A DNA stretch of 64,000 nucleotides, from NCBI GenBank assembly GCA_039707655.1, contig CM077666.1, forward strand, positions 238,110,166 through 238,174,165, read 5' to 3'. The translations under genes and the position numbers were made by a program. Positions 10,356-21,358 of this stretch are shown piece by piece. The notes under the pieces were generated by a model. It was not told where the DNA came from. It did no database searches and worked only from the letters and a program-made list of their open reading frames with translations. Within the stretch, counting starts at the first letter, position 1. The number at the start of each line of letters is the position of its first letter. Origin of the DNA: Elymus sibiricus (taxonomy: Eukaryota; Streptophyta; Magnoliopsida; Poales; Poaceae).

Positions 10356-11820
10356 ACTGTCCAACAATGCTCGGCGGAGAGGCACGATGACTCGAACAGA
10401 GCAAATAGGGGAGGGGAGGAGATGACAGTCGAGCTCACCCCTAGACCGTAGAGGCGATAGTCGAACGACGACGGCAACGGCAACGGGACCGACGGTGCTC
10501 CTGGAGGTGAAGAGAAGATCCCTGCACATGAAAAGCACCAGCACGACCAACATAAGCTCCTGGAGGTGACAATATGACTACCATATGTGATATTGGGCCG
10601 GTGGTGAAATGGCAACATATATGGATCGCTACGAGCGTGCGAGGATTTATTTCTCTGGTTATAGGTTGTAATTTATAATGGTGAAATGACAAGGTTTTTT
10701 TCTGTCAGACACACGGGCATTGTCCTAGTCTATCTACTAATAAAGCAATCAAGGTGATATTCTTGGTTTCGTCCCGCTCAATTGATTTTATTATTTGGAC
10801 TTTTTTATTTTCCTCTTCTCCTCTTTTTCTTTTTCGTCTTCTTCTTCTTATTTTCCTCTCCTCCTCCTCCATCTATCCTATCTATCTATCCTATATATCC
10901 TATCCAGTGGCGGAGGAAGGACAAAAAATAAGGTGGGGCGGACTTAAATTATAAACAAAAGTACCATACAAAATCTACACGGCACCCGGACGTTTGAGGG
11001 GCGTTTGGGACGCCCGGCTGTAGATGTTCTAAGGCCATTGATTAAAATTGTCGGAGAAACAAGTTAGCGGCAGCCAAATCTACAACAAAATTTAAGCCTA
11101 AATCAGCGTGATCTTCGGCGGTCTCCCTGATTTTGTAATGCTGGCAAATCATGGGACAGTTTCCGGCTGTGATTAGCACTCGATCACGGCCAAATCGTCC
11201 CTAATTTAAAATCATTACTGAGGCCTCATTTGAAACGCGGGATAGAAGAAGAAATATAAGAACAAGAAAAACATGGGAACGTTATAGGAATTCATGTGGA
11301 AAACAAAGAAATGTAAACCACATGAATAGCAATAATAAGGTCAAACTATGCCAAAATCAGGTTCCATTAAATCCCAGTCCCACCTGTCAATGAATCAAGC
11401 AATAATAAGTTGGCAACGCCGCTGCGCCACCCGCACACACTGTTTTTAATCAACAATTGCCAATTTGTCATCAATATTCAGACAAATTTCTATCATGCAC
11501 AGATCATAAAGAACATACAAAAATGACTCTAAAGCACTAAGTAATTACTATCACATATCACACATTCTCACTGTTTTTAGTTAGAAATTATCATCAATAT
11601 GTTATGAATCTCCAGCCACTAGTGTACACACGACTACAAAAAATAGAAAACAGAACATGGATGGAAAAAGAACACGGTGTCGATGAGGGGGCCGCAGGCG
11701 GGGTGTGGGCGCTGGTCGCCAGCCTCGCTGCGGGGCGGGGGATGGTGTTGCCGGTCCTGATGGCCGCCTGCTCCTATTCATCTATCTATCCTATCTATGA
11801 AAAAAAACAGAAAAAATAGC
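10356..11820. other. CACTA H: non-coding stretch upstream of the TNPA-type gene
   Basis: It holds the gene's probable promoter and leader (10360-10700) and then AT-rich DNA. A CT-rich tract runs at 10800-10900. Imperfect CTATC/CTAT tetranucleotide repeats lie at 10870-10905 and again at about 11775-11800. No coding frame with family similarity was seen. A TCTATCTACTAATAAAGCA motif at about 10730 resembles a Helitron 5' end, but no matching 3' end was found. Confidence 0.5.
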
Positions 11821-12103
11821 ATGGTCGTGGCAGGGGGCTCACCAGAGGGGCGTCGGGGCGGCGTCGGGGCGGAGGCACGGCGCTCGTCGCGGCGTCGGGG
11901 CGGCCGGCTTCGGGGCTGGGCCGGCCGGCGGCGGGGCAGGGGGGCGGGGGGCGACTGGGCAGGGGGCGGGGGGCGACTGGGCAGGGGGGCGGGGGGGAGG
12001 GGGCGGCTGGGCAGGGCGGCGGAGCGGGGTGCGGCGGGGCGGCTGCGCAGGGGGGGGGACGGCGGGGCGGGGTGCAGTGGGTCGGCGACGGCGGCTCGTC
12101 GGC

Positions 12104-12135
<32 letters not shown>
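11821..12135. repeat. CACTA H: G-rich low-complexity block and (GA)n tract
   Basis: The plus strand is extremely G-rich, with many runs of three to seven G and repeated GGGGCGGGG and GGGCGACTGGGCAGG units. It ends in a (GA)n tract at about 12106-12131. Open frames on both strands are composition artefacts. Confidence 0.8.
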
Positions 12136-12199
12136 CGGGGGTTGGGGGGAAGAGTAGTGGGGGGTTCGGGTGGTGCGCGGGCCGTTAAGGGGAAATACC

Positions 12200-12615
12200 C
12201 TTTTGCCGTCTGCTAGCAGACGGCAAAGAGGGTCTCCGTTAGGGTTAGCCGACGCCGTGCTAAGGTGGGGGCCACACCACTTCTTTGCCGTCTACTTTTT
12301 TATTGTTTGCCGTCCGCTAGTTGACGGCAAAGAGGTAGCAGACGGCAAAGAGCTGACCTAGCCAACGCAGCTCTTTGGTGGGGCCAGCATCACTCTTTGT
12401 CGTCTGCCGTTTTCCTCTTTGCCGTCTGCTAGCAGACGGCAAAGAATGAACTGCTCTTTGCCATCTGCCGTTTTCCTCTTTGCCGTCTGCTAGCAGACGA
12501 CAAAAAATGAACTGACGGCAAAAATAATCTTTGCCATGAGTCCATTCTTTGCCGTCTGCTTCAGCTAAGCTGACGGCAAAGACAGTCTTTGCCGTCAGCT
12601 AGCAGACGGCAAAGA
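12200..12615. repeat. CACTA H right subterminal repeats
   Basis: About fifteen copies of TTTGCCGTCTG or its complement, many arranged as TTTGCCGTCTGCTAGCAGACGGCAAAG-type hairpins around a central CTAG. Mirrors the left array at 6290-6825. Confidence 0.85.
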
Positions 12616-12845
12616 GCCAGCAAATGGCCAATTCTCTGTTTCCATTAGTGAGTAGGGTATTACACCGCACGGTGGCCCGAACCTGGGTAGCTCGCGCGTC
12701 CCCTTCGTGTCCGGTGAGTGCCAGTGAATCCGCCGTCCTCCCACCGTAGAGGCCGTCGTGTCGTAGGTTGCCAAGCTTAGCCCCCCAGAGTTCGAATCCT
12801 AAGTTCTTGGAGAAGTTTCTTGGATGCAGATCCTAGACTCTGACA

Positions 12846-14133
12846 TGCGTCCCTGACAGCCCGTGACGAGGCCAGCTGCCAGATCATCCGACGCGCGCCC
12901 CTTGACGCGTGAGTGCTTCTCGAGCGCCAGCACCAGTGCCAGGATCAGGCCGTCCAACAGGTTGCGGCGGCTGGGCGCCAGAACCGCGTCACCCTCGCCG
13001 GCGGCATCCCCTCGAGCGGTGTGGGCTGCCGCGCCTTCACCCGCGAGCTGCGCCGCGTGGTGTGGCCCGCGAAGTTCAAGCCTGAGCTGCTTCCGCGCTA
13101 CGACGGCACCCCCAACCCTGCGGAGTTCCTTCAGCTCTACATGCTGAGCGTCGAGGCGGCGAACGGCGACGACAAGGTCATGGCGAACTGGTTCCCCATG
13201 GCCCTCAAGGATGGCCCGCGCTCCTGGCTCATGAACCTCCCCGAGGCGTCCATCTCATCGTGGGCCGAGCTCTGCAGCCAGTTCATCGCCAACTTCAAGG
13301 GCACACAGGACCGCTCCCTCACCATCAACGACCTGCGGCAGCGCCCAGGCGAGACCCTCCGCAAGTACATCCAGCCCTTTAGCCAGGTGCGCAACAAGAT
13401 ACCGCGCGCCTCCGACGCGGTTGTCATCTCCGTGTTCACCACCGGCGTTACGGACGTCAAGATGCGCGAGAAGCTCGCCATCAACGACGAGCTGGACTCG
13501 GTGCTTGAACTGTTCGACCTCGCCGATAAGTGCGCCAAGGCTGAGGAAGGCCGCCTCTTTGTCCACGACGACCCCGACGCGGCGCTCGAGGCCGCCAAGA
13601 CCAAGAACAAGGATGTCAAGCGTAAGGGCCCGGCCGTGCTCGCAATGGAGCCCGAGCAGAAGCGCGGCCGTGACCACGACGAGCCTAGAAAGGACGGTCG
13701 GCCGCTCTGCACCTACCACAACGTGCGCTCCCACAGCACTGAGGACTGTCAGGAGCTCAAACTGCTCCGCGACGAGCGCCAGGCCCACCGGGACGATCAC
13801 AATGGCTGCGGTGCCGGCCGCGGAGGCGGCCGCGGCGGCAACTGCTGGGACGGCCACAACGGCAATGGCAACTTCCGCCAGGGTTGGCGTGACCAGCCTC
13901 GTGAGGCTGCCTGGCACGACCAGCCTCGTGAGCCGAACCCCCAGGCCAATGCCGCTCTTCCGCCACTGCCGCCGCCGCCCCGGAGGAGCGACGTCAACCC
14001 GCCTGATGATGGCGCTGGGGGCTACCAGGAACCTCGCGTGGTCGCGTGCATCCTTGGCGGGTCTCAGGCCCCCGCGTCCATCCGCCACTTCGAGCAATTC
14101 TCGCGAGGTGTATGCCGCCCTCCCGAGGCCTGA
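12846..14133 (+). pseudogene. Element C: gypsy gag, N-terminus deleted
   Basis: The gag frame is open from 12913 to 14133 (about 400 codons) and aligns with A and D through ELRRVVWP, MANWFPMALKDGPRSW, EASISSW, NFKGTQDRSL and FSQVRNKIPRAS. The knuckle C-X2-H-X4-H-X4-C is at about 13709-13752 (LCTYHNVRSHSTEDC). It is followed by a basic R/G/N tail. D has about 180 more residues at the N-terminus plus a tRNA primer site; in C these are absent between the LTR end (12845) and the first gag motif, so I infer a deletion of about 0.5 kb. The frame closes at 14133, just before the protease, whose frame differs. Confidence 0.88.
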
Positions 14134-14814
14134 GGCCGCGCGGCCCCTCAAGTGGTCGCAGTACGCCATTACCTTCGACTCCAAGGACCACCCCAAGTCT
14201 GCGGCCTCCGCAGGCGCGCTCCCCATGCTATGCACTCCCACCATCAGCAACGTCACGGTCACCAAGACCCTCATCGATGGGGGCGCCGACCTCAACGTGA
14301 TCTCCATCAAAACCTTCGAGATGCTCCAAGTGCCCTACGACCAGCTGATGCCGACCAGGCCCTTCTCCGGAGTGACCAATGGCTCCACCATCCCTCTGGG
14401 GCAAGTGCGCCTCCCCGTCACCTTTGGCACCCGCAAGAACTACCACACCGAGCTCATCGACTTCGATGTGGCGCACATTAGCCTGCCGTACAACGCCATC
14501 TTGGGGTACCGGCTCTCACCAAGTTCATGGCGGCCACCCATCACGCCTACAACGTCCTCAAGATTCCCGGCTGCAGCGGCATCATCACCGTCACCTGCGA
14601 TGAGAAGGACGTGGCCAGTACGCTCGAGCGTGCCTACAAAGCCACCGTGTTCACGCACCCGGTCAACGAGGACGCGGTCGAACCTCCTGAGGCCGCGCCC
14701 ACAAAGAAGAAGAAGCTGTTCTCTCAGGACCGCGCCGAGACGAAGAAGGTGTCGGTGGACGGCAGTGGCTCCGGCCCTGCCTTCACCATTGGCACATGCC
14801 TTCCTCCTACATAG
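14110..14814 (+). pseudogene. Element C: aspartic protease and linker
   Basis: Retroviral-type protease of a gypsy element. The active-site loop is LIDGGADLNVIS at about 14271-14306, with the catalytic Asp kept, followed by LPYNAILGYR. A frameshift at about 14512-14520 moves the frame to one that continues MAATHHAYNVLKIPG and ends at TAG 14812-14814 after GTCLPPT. This frame is also that of the reverse transcriptase, so the TAG is a mutation inside pol, not the natural end. Confidence 0.85.
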
Positions 14815-15771
14815 GAAAGCCCGCTCGTCACCTTCCTTCGGGCAAACTCGGATGTTTTCGCCTGGAAAGCATCTGACTTATCCGGTGTGCCGAGGGAGGT
14901 GATCGAGCACCACTTAGCGGTGTGCCCCAATGCATGCCCCGTCAAGCAAAAAGAATGGCGCCAGGCGCCAGAGAAGCAAGATTTCATCGTCAAGGAAGTT
15001 CAGAAGCTCTAAGAAGCCGGAGTCATCTGAGAGGTGCGCCATCCCCAATGGCTCGCCAAGCCAGTCGTCGTCCCCAAGAAAGGCGGCAAGGAGCGTATGT
15101 GCGTCGACTTCACCAGCCTCAACAAGTTCTGTCCTCAAGATCCATTTCCGCTGCCCCGCATCGACCAGATCATGGACTCCAACGCCAAGTGCGATTTACT
15201 ATGCTTCCTAGATGCCTCCTAAGGCTATCACCAGATCAAGATGGCAGCCGAAGACGTGGAGAGAACGGCCTTCATCACCCCCTGCGGCATATACCGCTAC
15301 GTCTGCATGCCCTTCGGCTTGAGGAGCGCGGGCGCGACCTTCCAGTGGCGGATGCGGATCACGCTGGGGCCTCAGATGGGGAGGAACGTGGAGGCCTATG
15401 TCGACGAGATGGTGGTCAAGTCTCGAGAGGCTGGATCCCTCATCGCGGACCTCGAGGAAACGTTCGCCAACCTGCGCAAGGTCAACCTGAAGCTCAACCC
15501 CGAGAAATGCGTCTTCGGCATCCCCTCTGGCAAGCTCCTCAGCTTCCTGGTCTCGCACCGTGGCATCGAGGCCAACCCTGAGAAGATCAAGGCCATATAA
15601 AGAAAGCGTCCTCCCCGGACCCTAAAGGAAATGCAGCGCTTGGCAGGATGTATGGCCTCCCTGGGACGCTTCATCTCCAAGTTCGGCGAGCGAGCCTTGC
15701 CCTTCTTCAAGCTCCTGAAGAGATCCGGCACTTTCAAGTGGACTCCTGAGGTAGACGCCGCCTTTGAAGAT
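14815..15771 (+). pseudogene. Element C: reverse transcriptase, first part, catalytically damaged
   Basis: RT domain in one frame with EVIEHHLAVCPNA, PFPLPRIDQIMDS, TAFITPCGIYRYVCMPFGL and NLKLNPEKCVFGIPSGK. In-frame stops lie at 15010-15012, 15028-15030, 15220-15222 and 15598-15600, besides the TAG at 14812. The catalytic YXDD box reads YVDE (15397-15408), so the second Asp is Glu. The connection region reaches DAAFED at 15771, where retrotransposon F is inserted; it resumes at 24936. The domain is certain and the enzyme is dead. Confidence 0.92.
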
Positions 15772-17348
15772 TGAAAGCAAATTTGCTCCCTTGGTGGTTT
15801 TGGTAATTCATAACAACATATATCTCATTGAACAAATGTCCATTCAAGTTAAAGATTTCAGGATGTTCAATGATTGGCATGGCATGGACTAGAGATGTGG
15901 ACCCCTCAAAATGTTAAGGACAAGGATTGGCAAAAGATCAAGACTCTATATTTTTGGTTTAGTGATCCAAGATCACATTGAGTCCATAGGAAAGCCAATA
16001 CTATTAAAAGGGGATGAGGTGTTGCTTAATGGTCGTTTTGCTCAAGTGCTTAGTGACAGTACTCCTAAACCCTTAACCACTCTATCTACCCAAATATGTC
16101 CAAAACCCACATTCCAACTCGGCCCCACCGAAATTTCCTATCTGGAGCCACCGAGTTCACCTAGACTTAGCCACTGCCAAAACCGTAACAAATCGGATCC
16201 ACAGAAATGGATCTCGGTCCCACCAAGATGGCCTTGCCAACTCTCTGTGATCATTTGCACCTACTTCGGTCTCACCGAGTTTTATAAATCGGTCTCACCG
16301 AGATGGCTTGCCAACTCTCTGTTGCCTTATTGCTTCACTTCGGTTGTACCGAGTTGATGCAATTGGTGCCACAGAGATGAGGTTTGCCCTAGCCATTGCA
16401 CTTTGGTCCATCCGAGTTGTTCGTATCCGTCCCACCGAGATTCCTAAAGTTCATATCTTTTACACAGTTCGGTGCTACCGAGATTATGGTCTTGGTGCCA
16501 CCGAGTTGGATCAAAAGTGTGTAACGGTTGGATTTTGTGTGGAGGCTATATATACCCGTCCACCACCTCCTTCTCAGTAAGGAGAGCTATCAGAATGTGC
16601 CTACCCTTCCACCATACATTTTCTAAGAGAGAACCACCTACTCATGTGTTGAGATCAAGCTATTCCATTCCTACCATTTGAACCTTGATTTCTAGCCTTT
16701 CCCAAGTTGCTTTCCACTCAAATCCTTCTTCCACCATAGCCAAATATGTGAGGAGCTGTTTGAGTGCTGGGAAGACTATCATTTGAAGCACAAGAGCAAG
16801 GAGTTCATCAACAACACATCATCTATTACCTTTTGGAGAGCGGTGTCTCCTAGATTGGTTAGGTGTCACTTGGGAGCCTCCGACATGATGTGGAGTTGAA
16901 CCAAGGAGTTTGTAAGGGCAAGGAGATCGCCTACTTCGTGAAGATCTAGCCCGAGTGAGGCTAGTCCTTCGTGGACGTAAGCCATGGTGGAATAGATAAG
17001 GTTGCTTCTTCGTGGACCCTTCGTGGGTGGAGCCCTCCGTGGACTCGCGCAGCCGTTACCCTTCGTGGGTTGAAGTCTCCATCAACGTGGACGTACGATA
17101 GCACCACATATCGAAACCACGCCAAAAACCATCGTGTCTTCATTGCGTTTGAAATCTCCGATCCCCTCCTTTACTTACATATGCAATTGTTTACTTTCTG
17201 CTGCTATACTCTTAGAATTGCATGTGTAGGGTGATGCTTGACTTGTGTTCTAGCTAGAATCTGCCCACAATTAAAATTGGGAAAAGATTAGATTTTATTT
17301 GGTCAAGTAGTCTAATCACCCCCCTCTAGACATACTTTCGATCCTACA
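15772..17348 (+). repeat. Element F 5' LTR
   Basis: The 5' half carries a series of TCGGTNNNACCGA palindromes (16110-16510), then the TATA region GGCTATATATACCC at about 16545, then a transcribed part with a repeated CTTCGTGG/CCTTCGTGGGT motif (16965-17075). Over its first 310 bp it differs from the 3' LTR at roughly a dozen places plus one small indel, so the insertion is not recent. Confidence 0.92.
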
Positions 17349-17350
17349 AG

Positions 17351-17362
17351 TGGTATCAGAGC
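17351..17362 (+). promoter_or_regulatory. Element F primer binding site (initiator tRNA-Met)
   Basis: TGGTATCAGAGC, two bases after the LTR end, is complementary to the 3' end of initiator tRNA-Met. Confidence 0.95.
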
Positions 17363-17432
17363 TGTGGTCTCCATAAGCCTTGATTTCCATTGCTTTGGTG
17401 ATCATAGCCTTTGTTTCACAACCTAGGAGAGT

Positions 17433-19610
17433 ATGGCGTCTAGTGAGGGTAACTATCACCGTAGAGGTCCATATTTTGATGGTACAAACTTTGCTAGTTG
17501 GAAACATAAGATGAAAATGCATATTCTTGGTCATAACCCCGCCGTTTGGGCTGTTGTTCGTGTTGGCTTGCAAGGTGACTTCTTTGAGGATGGCAAGGAA
17601 CCGGATCGTGAAGCAACCCCGGAAGAATTGAAGATGTTGCAATACAATGCTCAAGCCTATGACATGCTATTCAACGGTTTGTGTCCCAAAGAATTCAACA
17701 AAATCAGCCGCCTCGAGAATGCAAAGGAAATTTGGTATACTTTGGTTGATATGCATGAGGGTACCGAGTCCGTCAAGGAATCTAAGTTGGATGTGCTTCA
17801 AAGTCAACTTGACAAGTTCAAGATGAAGGATGGTGAAGGAGTTGCTGAGATGTACTCTAGGCTTACTCTTATCACAAATGAGATTGCCGGCTTAGGAAGT
17901 GAAGAGATGACCAACAAATTCATCATCAAGAAGATACTTAGAGCTTTGGATGGAAAATATGATACCGTTTGCACATTGATTCAAATGATGCCAAATTACA
18001 AAGATCTCAAGCCCACGGAAGTCATTGGAAGGATTGTTGCTCATGAAATGTCACTCAAGGACAAAGAGGAGCTACACAACAAATCAAGTGGTGCTTACAA
18101 AGCCTCAACCGATGCTCCAACAACTCCAAGTGACAAGCTAGTATCCAATGAAGAGATAAGCCTAATGGTGAAAAGGTTCAACAAGTTCTACAAGAATTAA
18201 GGGAAAGAAAGAAGTTCTAGCTCAAGACACTATGAGAGAAGATCATCAAGTCATGACCGTAATTGCTACAATTGTGGAAAGCCCGGACACTACTCCAATG
18301 AGTGTACGGCTCCCTACAAGAAACGAGACGAATCACCAAGAGGAAGACATAGAAGAGATGAATCACCTCATAAGGAGAGAAGGAGTAGAGATGATCGTTA
18401 TGAATGAAGACACTCTCGAAGAAGTAAGGATTCGGAGAGGAAGGACAAGTCATCCAAGAGCTACACAAGAAGAAGACATCAAGCTCATGTTGGTGAATGG
18501 GTTTCCGGCTCCGACTCTGACAACCACTCCGAGAGAAGTTATCAGTCCAACTCCCACTATAGTCAAGGTGAAGGTGTTGCCGGACTTGCACTTGTGTCAT
18601 CCAACTCCTATGATCTATTTGACTCACCAAATGAAGGAATTGGAAGATGCTTCAAGGCAAAAGGCCCCAAGGTATCACACCCCGAGTATCTTGATTTCAA
18701 TAGTGATGAAGATGATTTGCTTGGTGATGATGATTTACTTGTTGATAAAGATAGTGATGTGAGCTATAATGAAAATGCTAGTAATCATGATAGTCAAGAG
18801 GAAATGAGTGACAATGCTATGAAGGAGATTGAGCGTCTAACTAAAGAACTAAATGCTCTTAAGTTAGCTCACGAAACAACTCAAGAGGATCATAGAGAAC
18901 TTCTAAGAACTCATGAGAAGCTACGCTTCGAGAAGCTAAATTTAGAGCAAGAGCATGAGTTTCTTAAAGCTATCAATGACGATTTTCGAAAGAAGAGTTC
19001 TTCATATCTTGCCAAACGTTTACTCTTGTCTACCTTTATGCCACAAGTTAAACCTAAGCAAACTAGCAACAAGGGTAAAAAGGGTTCTACCTCTAGTAGT
19101 AACAATAACAATGCTAAATCCAATGTTGTTGCTTCTAGTAGTTCTATTGATTCCACTAATGATTCTCTTAGCCAAGTTACACTTGAGAAAGAAAATATGC
19201 TATTGAAAGGAATTATAGAAAAATGTGTCTACAAGAGTCTTGCCGGGAGTGAGCAATTTGAGGAAATTGTACGCAAGCAAGGAAGACACCGGAAGAACCA
19301 AGGTGTTGGTTTTGAACGAAAGTTCAATGCCAATGGAGTTGAGTGGGAAGAAGATCAATACCCCAAGACGAAGTTTGTTCCTCAACAAGAGAAGTATGAT
19401 CCTACTTCCTTCAAGGGAACACAAGCTCAAGAAGATCTTCCGCCACAAGACCACAAGCTAAAAGGCAAGGACAAGCTTCAAGAAGAGATTGATTCATTTG
19501 AAGAAGCTGCTCAAGCCATGGTCAAGTGGGTTCCCAAGACTTCATCAAGTGCTACTACAACTCCAAGGATTCCCATCAAGTTGATGTGGGTCCAAAAGAA
19601 GAAGAACTAG
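17433..19610 (+). pseudogene. Element F gag (copia), one frame with two stops
   Basis: ATG at 17433 (MASSEGNYHRRGPYFDG) opens one frame of about 725 codons to the stop at 19608-19610. Only two stops break it: TAA 18198-18200 and TGA 18405-18407. Domain order: copia-type gag (FDGTNFASWKHKMK, then UBN2-like region to about 18190); a canonical CCHC knuckle C-X2-C-X4-H-X4-C at 18264-18305; an R/S/D/E-rich stretch; acidic DSDEDD-like region at about 18690-18760; a coiled coil (MKEIERLTKELNALKLAHE, about 18820-19000); a serine/asparagine-rich linker; and a basic tail. The long C-terminal extension is typical of Sirevirus gag. The product would form the virus-like particle. The preserved frame suggests recent decay. 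Confidence 0.9.
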
Positions 19611-20440
19611 AGAGTTCTTGAGGGTGACTCCGCCAACAAACTTCACTCATATACTTTATGGCAAGAACTTGTGCAACCAACTTCCACATTTTGCACTAGT
19701 TCATGGAGTCACAAACCCTCTTGTTGGTAAGACAAGGAACAAGGTATTCAATGCATTCATGGACATCATCATATGTGTATTTCACTCTATGTCTATGGAT
19801 ATCCTTGTATGTTCCTTGTGTGGGACTAACCCATGTAGGTATTGAAAGCACAAAAATCCAAAGGATTGCTCCCAACTCTTAATGGTCTACATCAACATTG
19901 AGCATCCACATCTTCAACATCTACATGAAGTCATCATCGACAAAACCCAAGGTTAGTTCATCCGTCTTAGGGGGGATATCACATCTAGGGGGAGCTTTGC
20001 TCTAAACAATTGAGCCAAAGCAACTCTAATGGTGTGAACACATCAATGCTTTATGTAAAGGTGGCAACCCCACTTGTGCTTAAATAAGTATGACCTATGA
20101 TCAAATGTTCTCATTTGGCTCCTAAGTCAATATACTCATATATACATGACCTAGTCATCGCCATTGCTTGATAGATGCTAGAAGTGGTTGTGCATGTTTG
20201 ACACATATTTCATTTGCTATCTTATTGTGTGAGCATGTTGGTTTGCATGTTTTCATCATTCGAGGACATCCATTTGTTGCTTTGATTGTCTTGTTTTTCT
20301 GGCCAAGTGGATGTACAAGAATGCCTAAGTACCTTCTCTAGCTATCTATGCTTTCTTGTCTCAAATTCTATTCTTGCTGCATCACAAAAATTGAACAAGT
20401 CATTTTCGGACCCTCCGGGTGAGGAGCACTCGGAGCCACC
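19611..20440 (+). other. Element F: region where pol should be; non-coding remnant
   Basis: Where protease, integrase, RT and RNase H belong, only about 0.8 kb is present. It is stop-rich and shows no pol motif. At about 19968-19995 lies a TTAGGGGGGATATCACATCTAGGGGG stretch, a purine-rich segment. I infer that pol was lost or replaced and that the element relied on enzymes of a related copy. Confidence 0.7.
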
Positions 20441-21245
20441 GATCTGAAAGGGCTGAACCTCCAAAACCTTTTATCTGATTTCGGCTGAACCAATTCACTC
20501 AAACTCGGTCCAACCGAAATCACTTAGATTGATCTAGGTTTTCCATCTTGGTGCAACCGAGTTGAACCACTTCGGAGCCACCGATGTGCTAATTTGCATG
20601 CAGTTACACATATCGGTGCCACTGAGTTGTCCAACTCGGAGCCACCGACAGCGTACGGGTATATATATCGCGCGGGCTCGAACGGTTGAAATTTCTTGAC
20701 TCTTTCGCTCCCGCACCCCGTTGCTGCTGTCACCCTCGTCTTCGGACTTCGTCGTCGTCTCCAGCGCGCCCTCGCCGCCGGATTCCATCACCGTCAATGG
20801 CAATCTGCCCCGCCGTTACCGCCATAGAGAATCTCCACCAAGTTAGGGGGAGATTCGATCCCTCTCGTGCTCCATTTTCCGATTCAGTGCACGATAGGAT
20901 TGCCATTATTCTTGCCACGGATTGCAATGCTTATTCCACCAGAAGAATTCCGTAGATTACATTCGAGCAAAAATTTTAGGTTTAAGTTTCCGCCGAACGC
21001 ACCTCGAACCGACCGATTAGAAATTTTCGGTCCCACCGATTTGGCCTCAGGCCATCGCACAAGTACGTCTCGGTGCCACCGAGTTGTACGAATCGGTGAG
21101 ACCGAGAGTAAAGTCTCAGTGAAAGCCTAGCATCTCGGAGACACCGAAACCCATCTCGGTCTGACCGAAATTGAGTGCAAGGTTTCTGTAGAGTGCTTCG
21201 GTATCACCGAGATGATCAACTCGGTCCATCCGAAATGCCTTCTGT
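20440..21245 (+). promoter_or_regulatory. Element F: LTR-like palindrome arrays and TATA region upstream of ORF3
   Basis: About a dozen half- or full palindromes of the type CGGTNNNACCG or CGGAGCCACCG are scattered at 20430-20655 and 21020-21240. The motif type is the same as in the element's LTRs. Between the two groups is GGGTATATATATCGCGCGG (about 20656-20675), which resembles the LTR TATA region GGCTATATATACCC. The layout suggests a second promoter for ORF3, which starts at 21359. This is an inference from motif order only. Confidence 0.5.
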
Positions 21246-21358
21246 GAAAACTTGAAACTAAGAGTTGAACTCAATTTTTATAAAAAAAAACTTCTGCTTT
21301 TTGTGATGACTCAACTACTCTGCCCATACCCAACTATTCATAGGGTCAGCTCAGCAAG

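Larger units (their letters stand above)
6273..12650 (-). mobile_element. CACTA (En/Spm) transposon H
   Basis: Ends are CACTACAGGAATCAG on the left and, inverted, CACTAATGGAAACAG on the right (12636-12650); 12 of 15 bases agree. Both ends carry dense subterminal copies of TTTGCCGTCTG in both orientations, which is the usual CACTA layout. The body has a TNPA-type gene on minus and long non-coding stretches, but no TNP2/TNPD-type transposase. The flanking triplets are GAT and AGT, so there is no clean 3-bp TSD. Continuity of the interrupted LTR on both sides shows that this is a true insertion. Confidence 0.88.
5595..12845 (+). repeat. LTR shared by gypsy elements A (3') and C (5'), split by CACTA element H
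   Basis: The LTR parts are 5595-6272 and 12651-12845, together about 873 bp, from TGTCGGCC to CTCTGACA. They match the inverted LTR of element D (49451-50314, 864 bp). The 5' part shares GGGAACCAGGGTACCAC, and the 3' part shares an AGTAGGG-TTACACCGCA-GGTGGCCCGAACCT block. A weak TATA-like ACTACAAAAGG sits at about 6158; the D copy has CTATAAAAGG at the same place. A lies to the left and C to the right, both on plus, with no second LTR between them. The primer site expected after 12845 is not recognisable. Confidence 0.8.

Noticed and set aside
10725..10760. Helitron-like 5' end (TCTATCTACTAATAAAGCA)
   Set aside because: No CTRR end with a hairpin was found downstream and no Rep/helicase coding was seen; noted only as a motif.
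11797..12216. Gly/Arg- or Pro-rich frames in CACTA H
   Set aside because: They are produced by the G-rich low-complexity block.
6270..12653. 3-bp target duplication for CACTA H
   Set aside because: Flanking triplets are GAT and AGT, so I do not claim a TSD; the insertion is shown by LTR continuity.
12770..12800. GTTCGAATCC, which looks like the T-arm of a tRNA gene
   Set aside because: No acceptor stem or anticodon arm can be built around it, and it aligns with GTTCGAACC in the D LTR.
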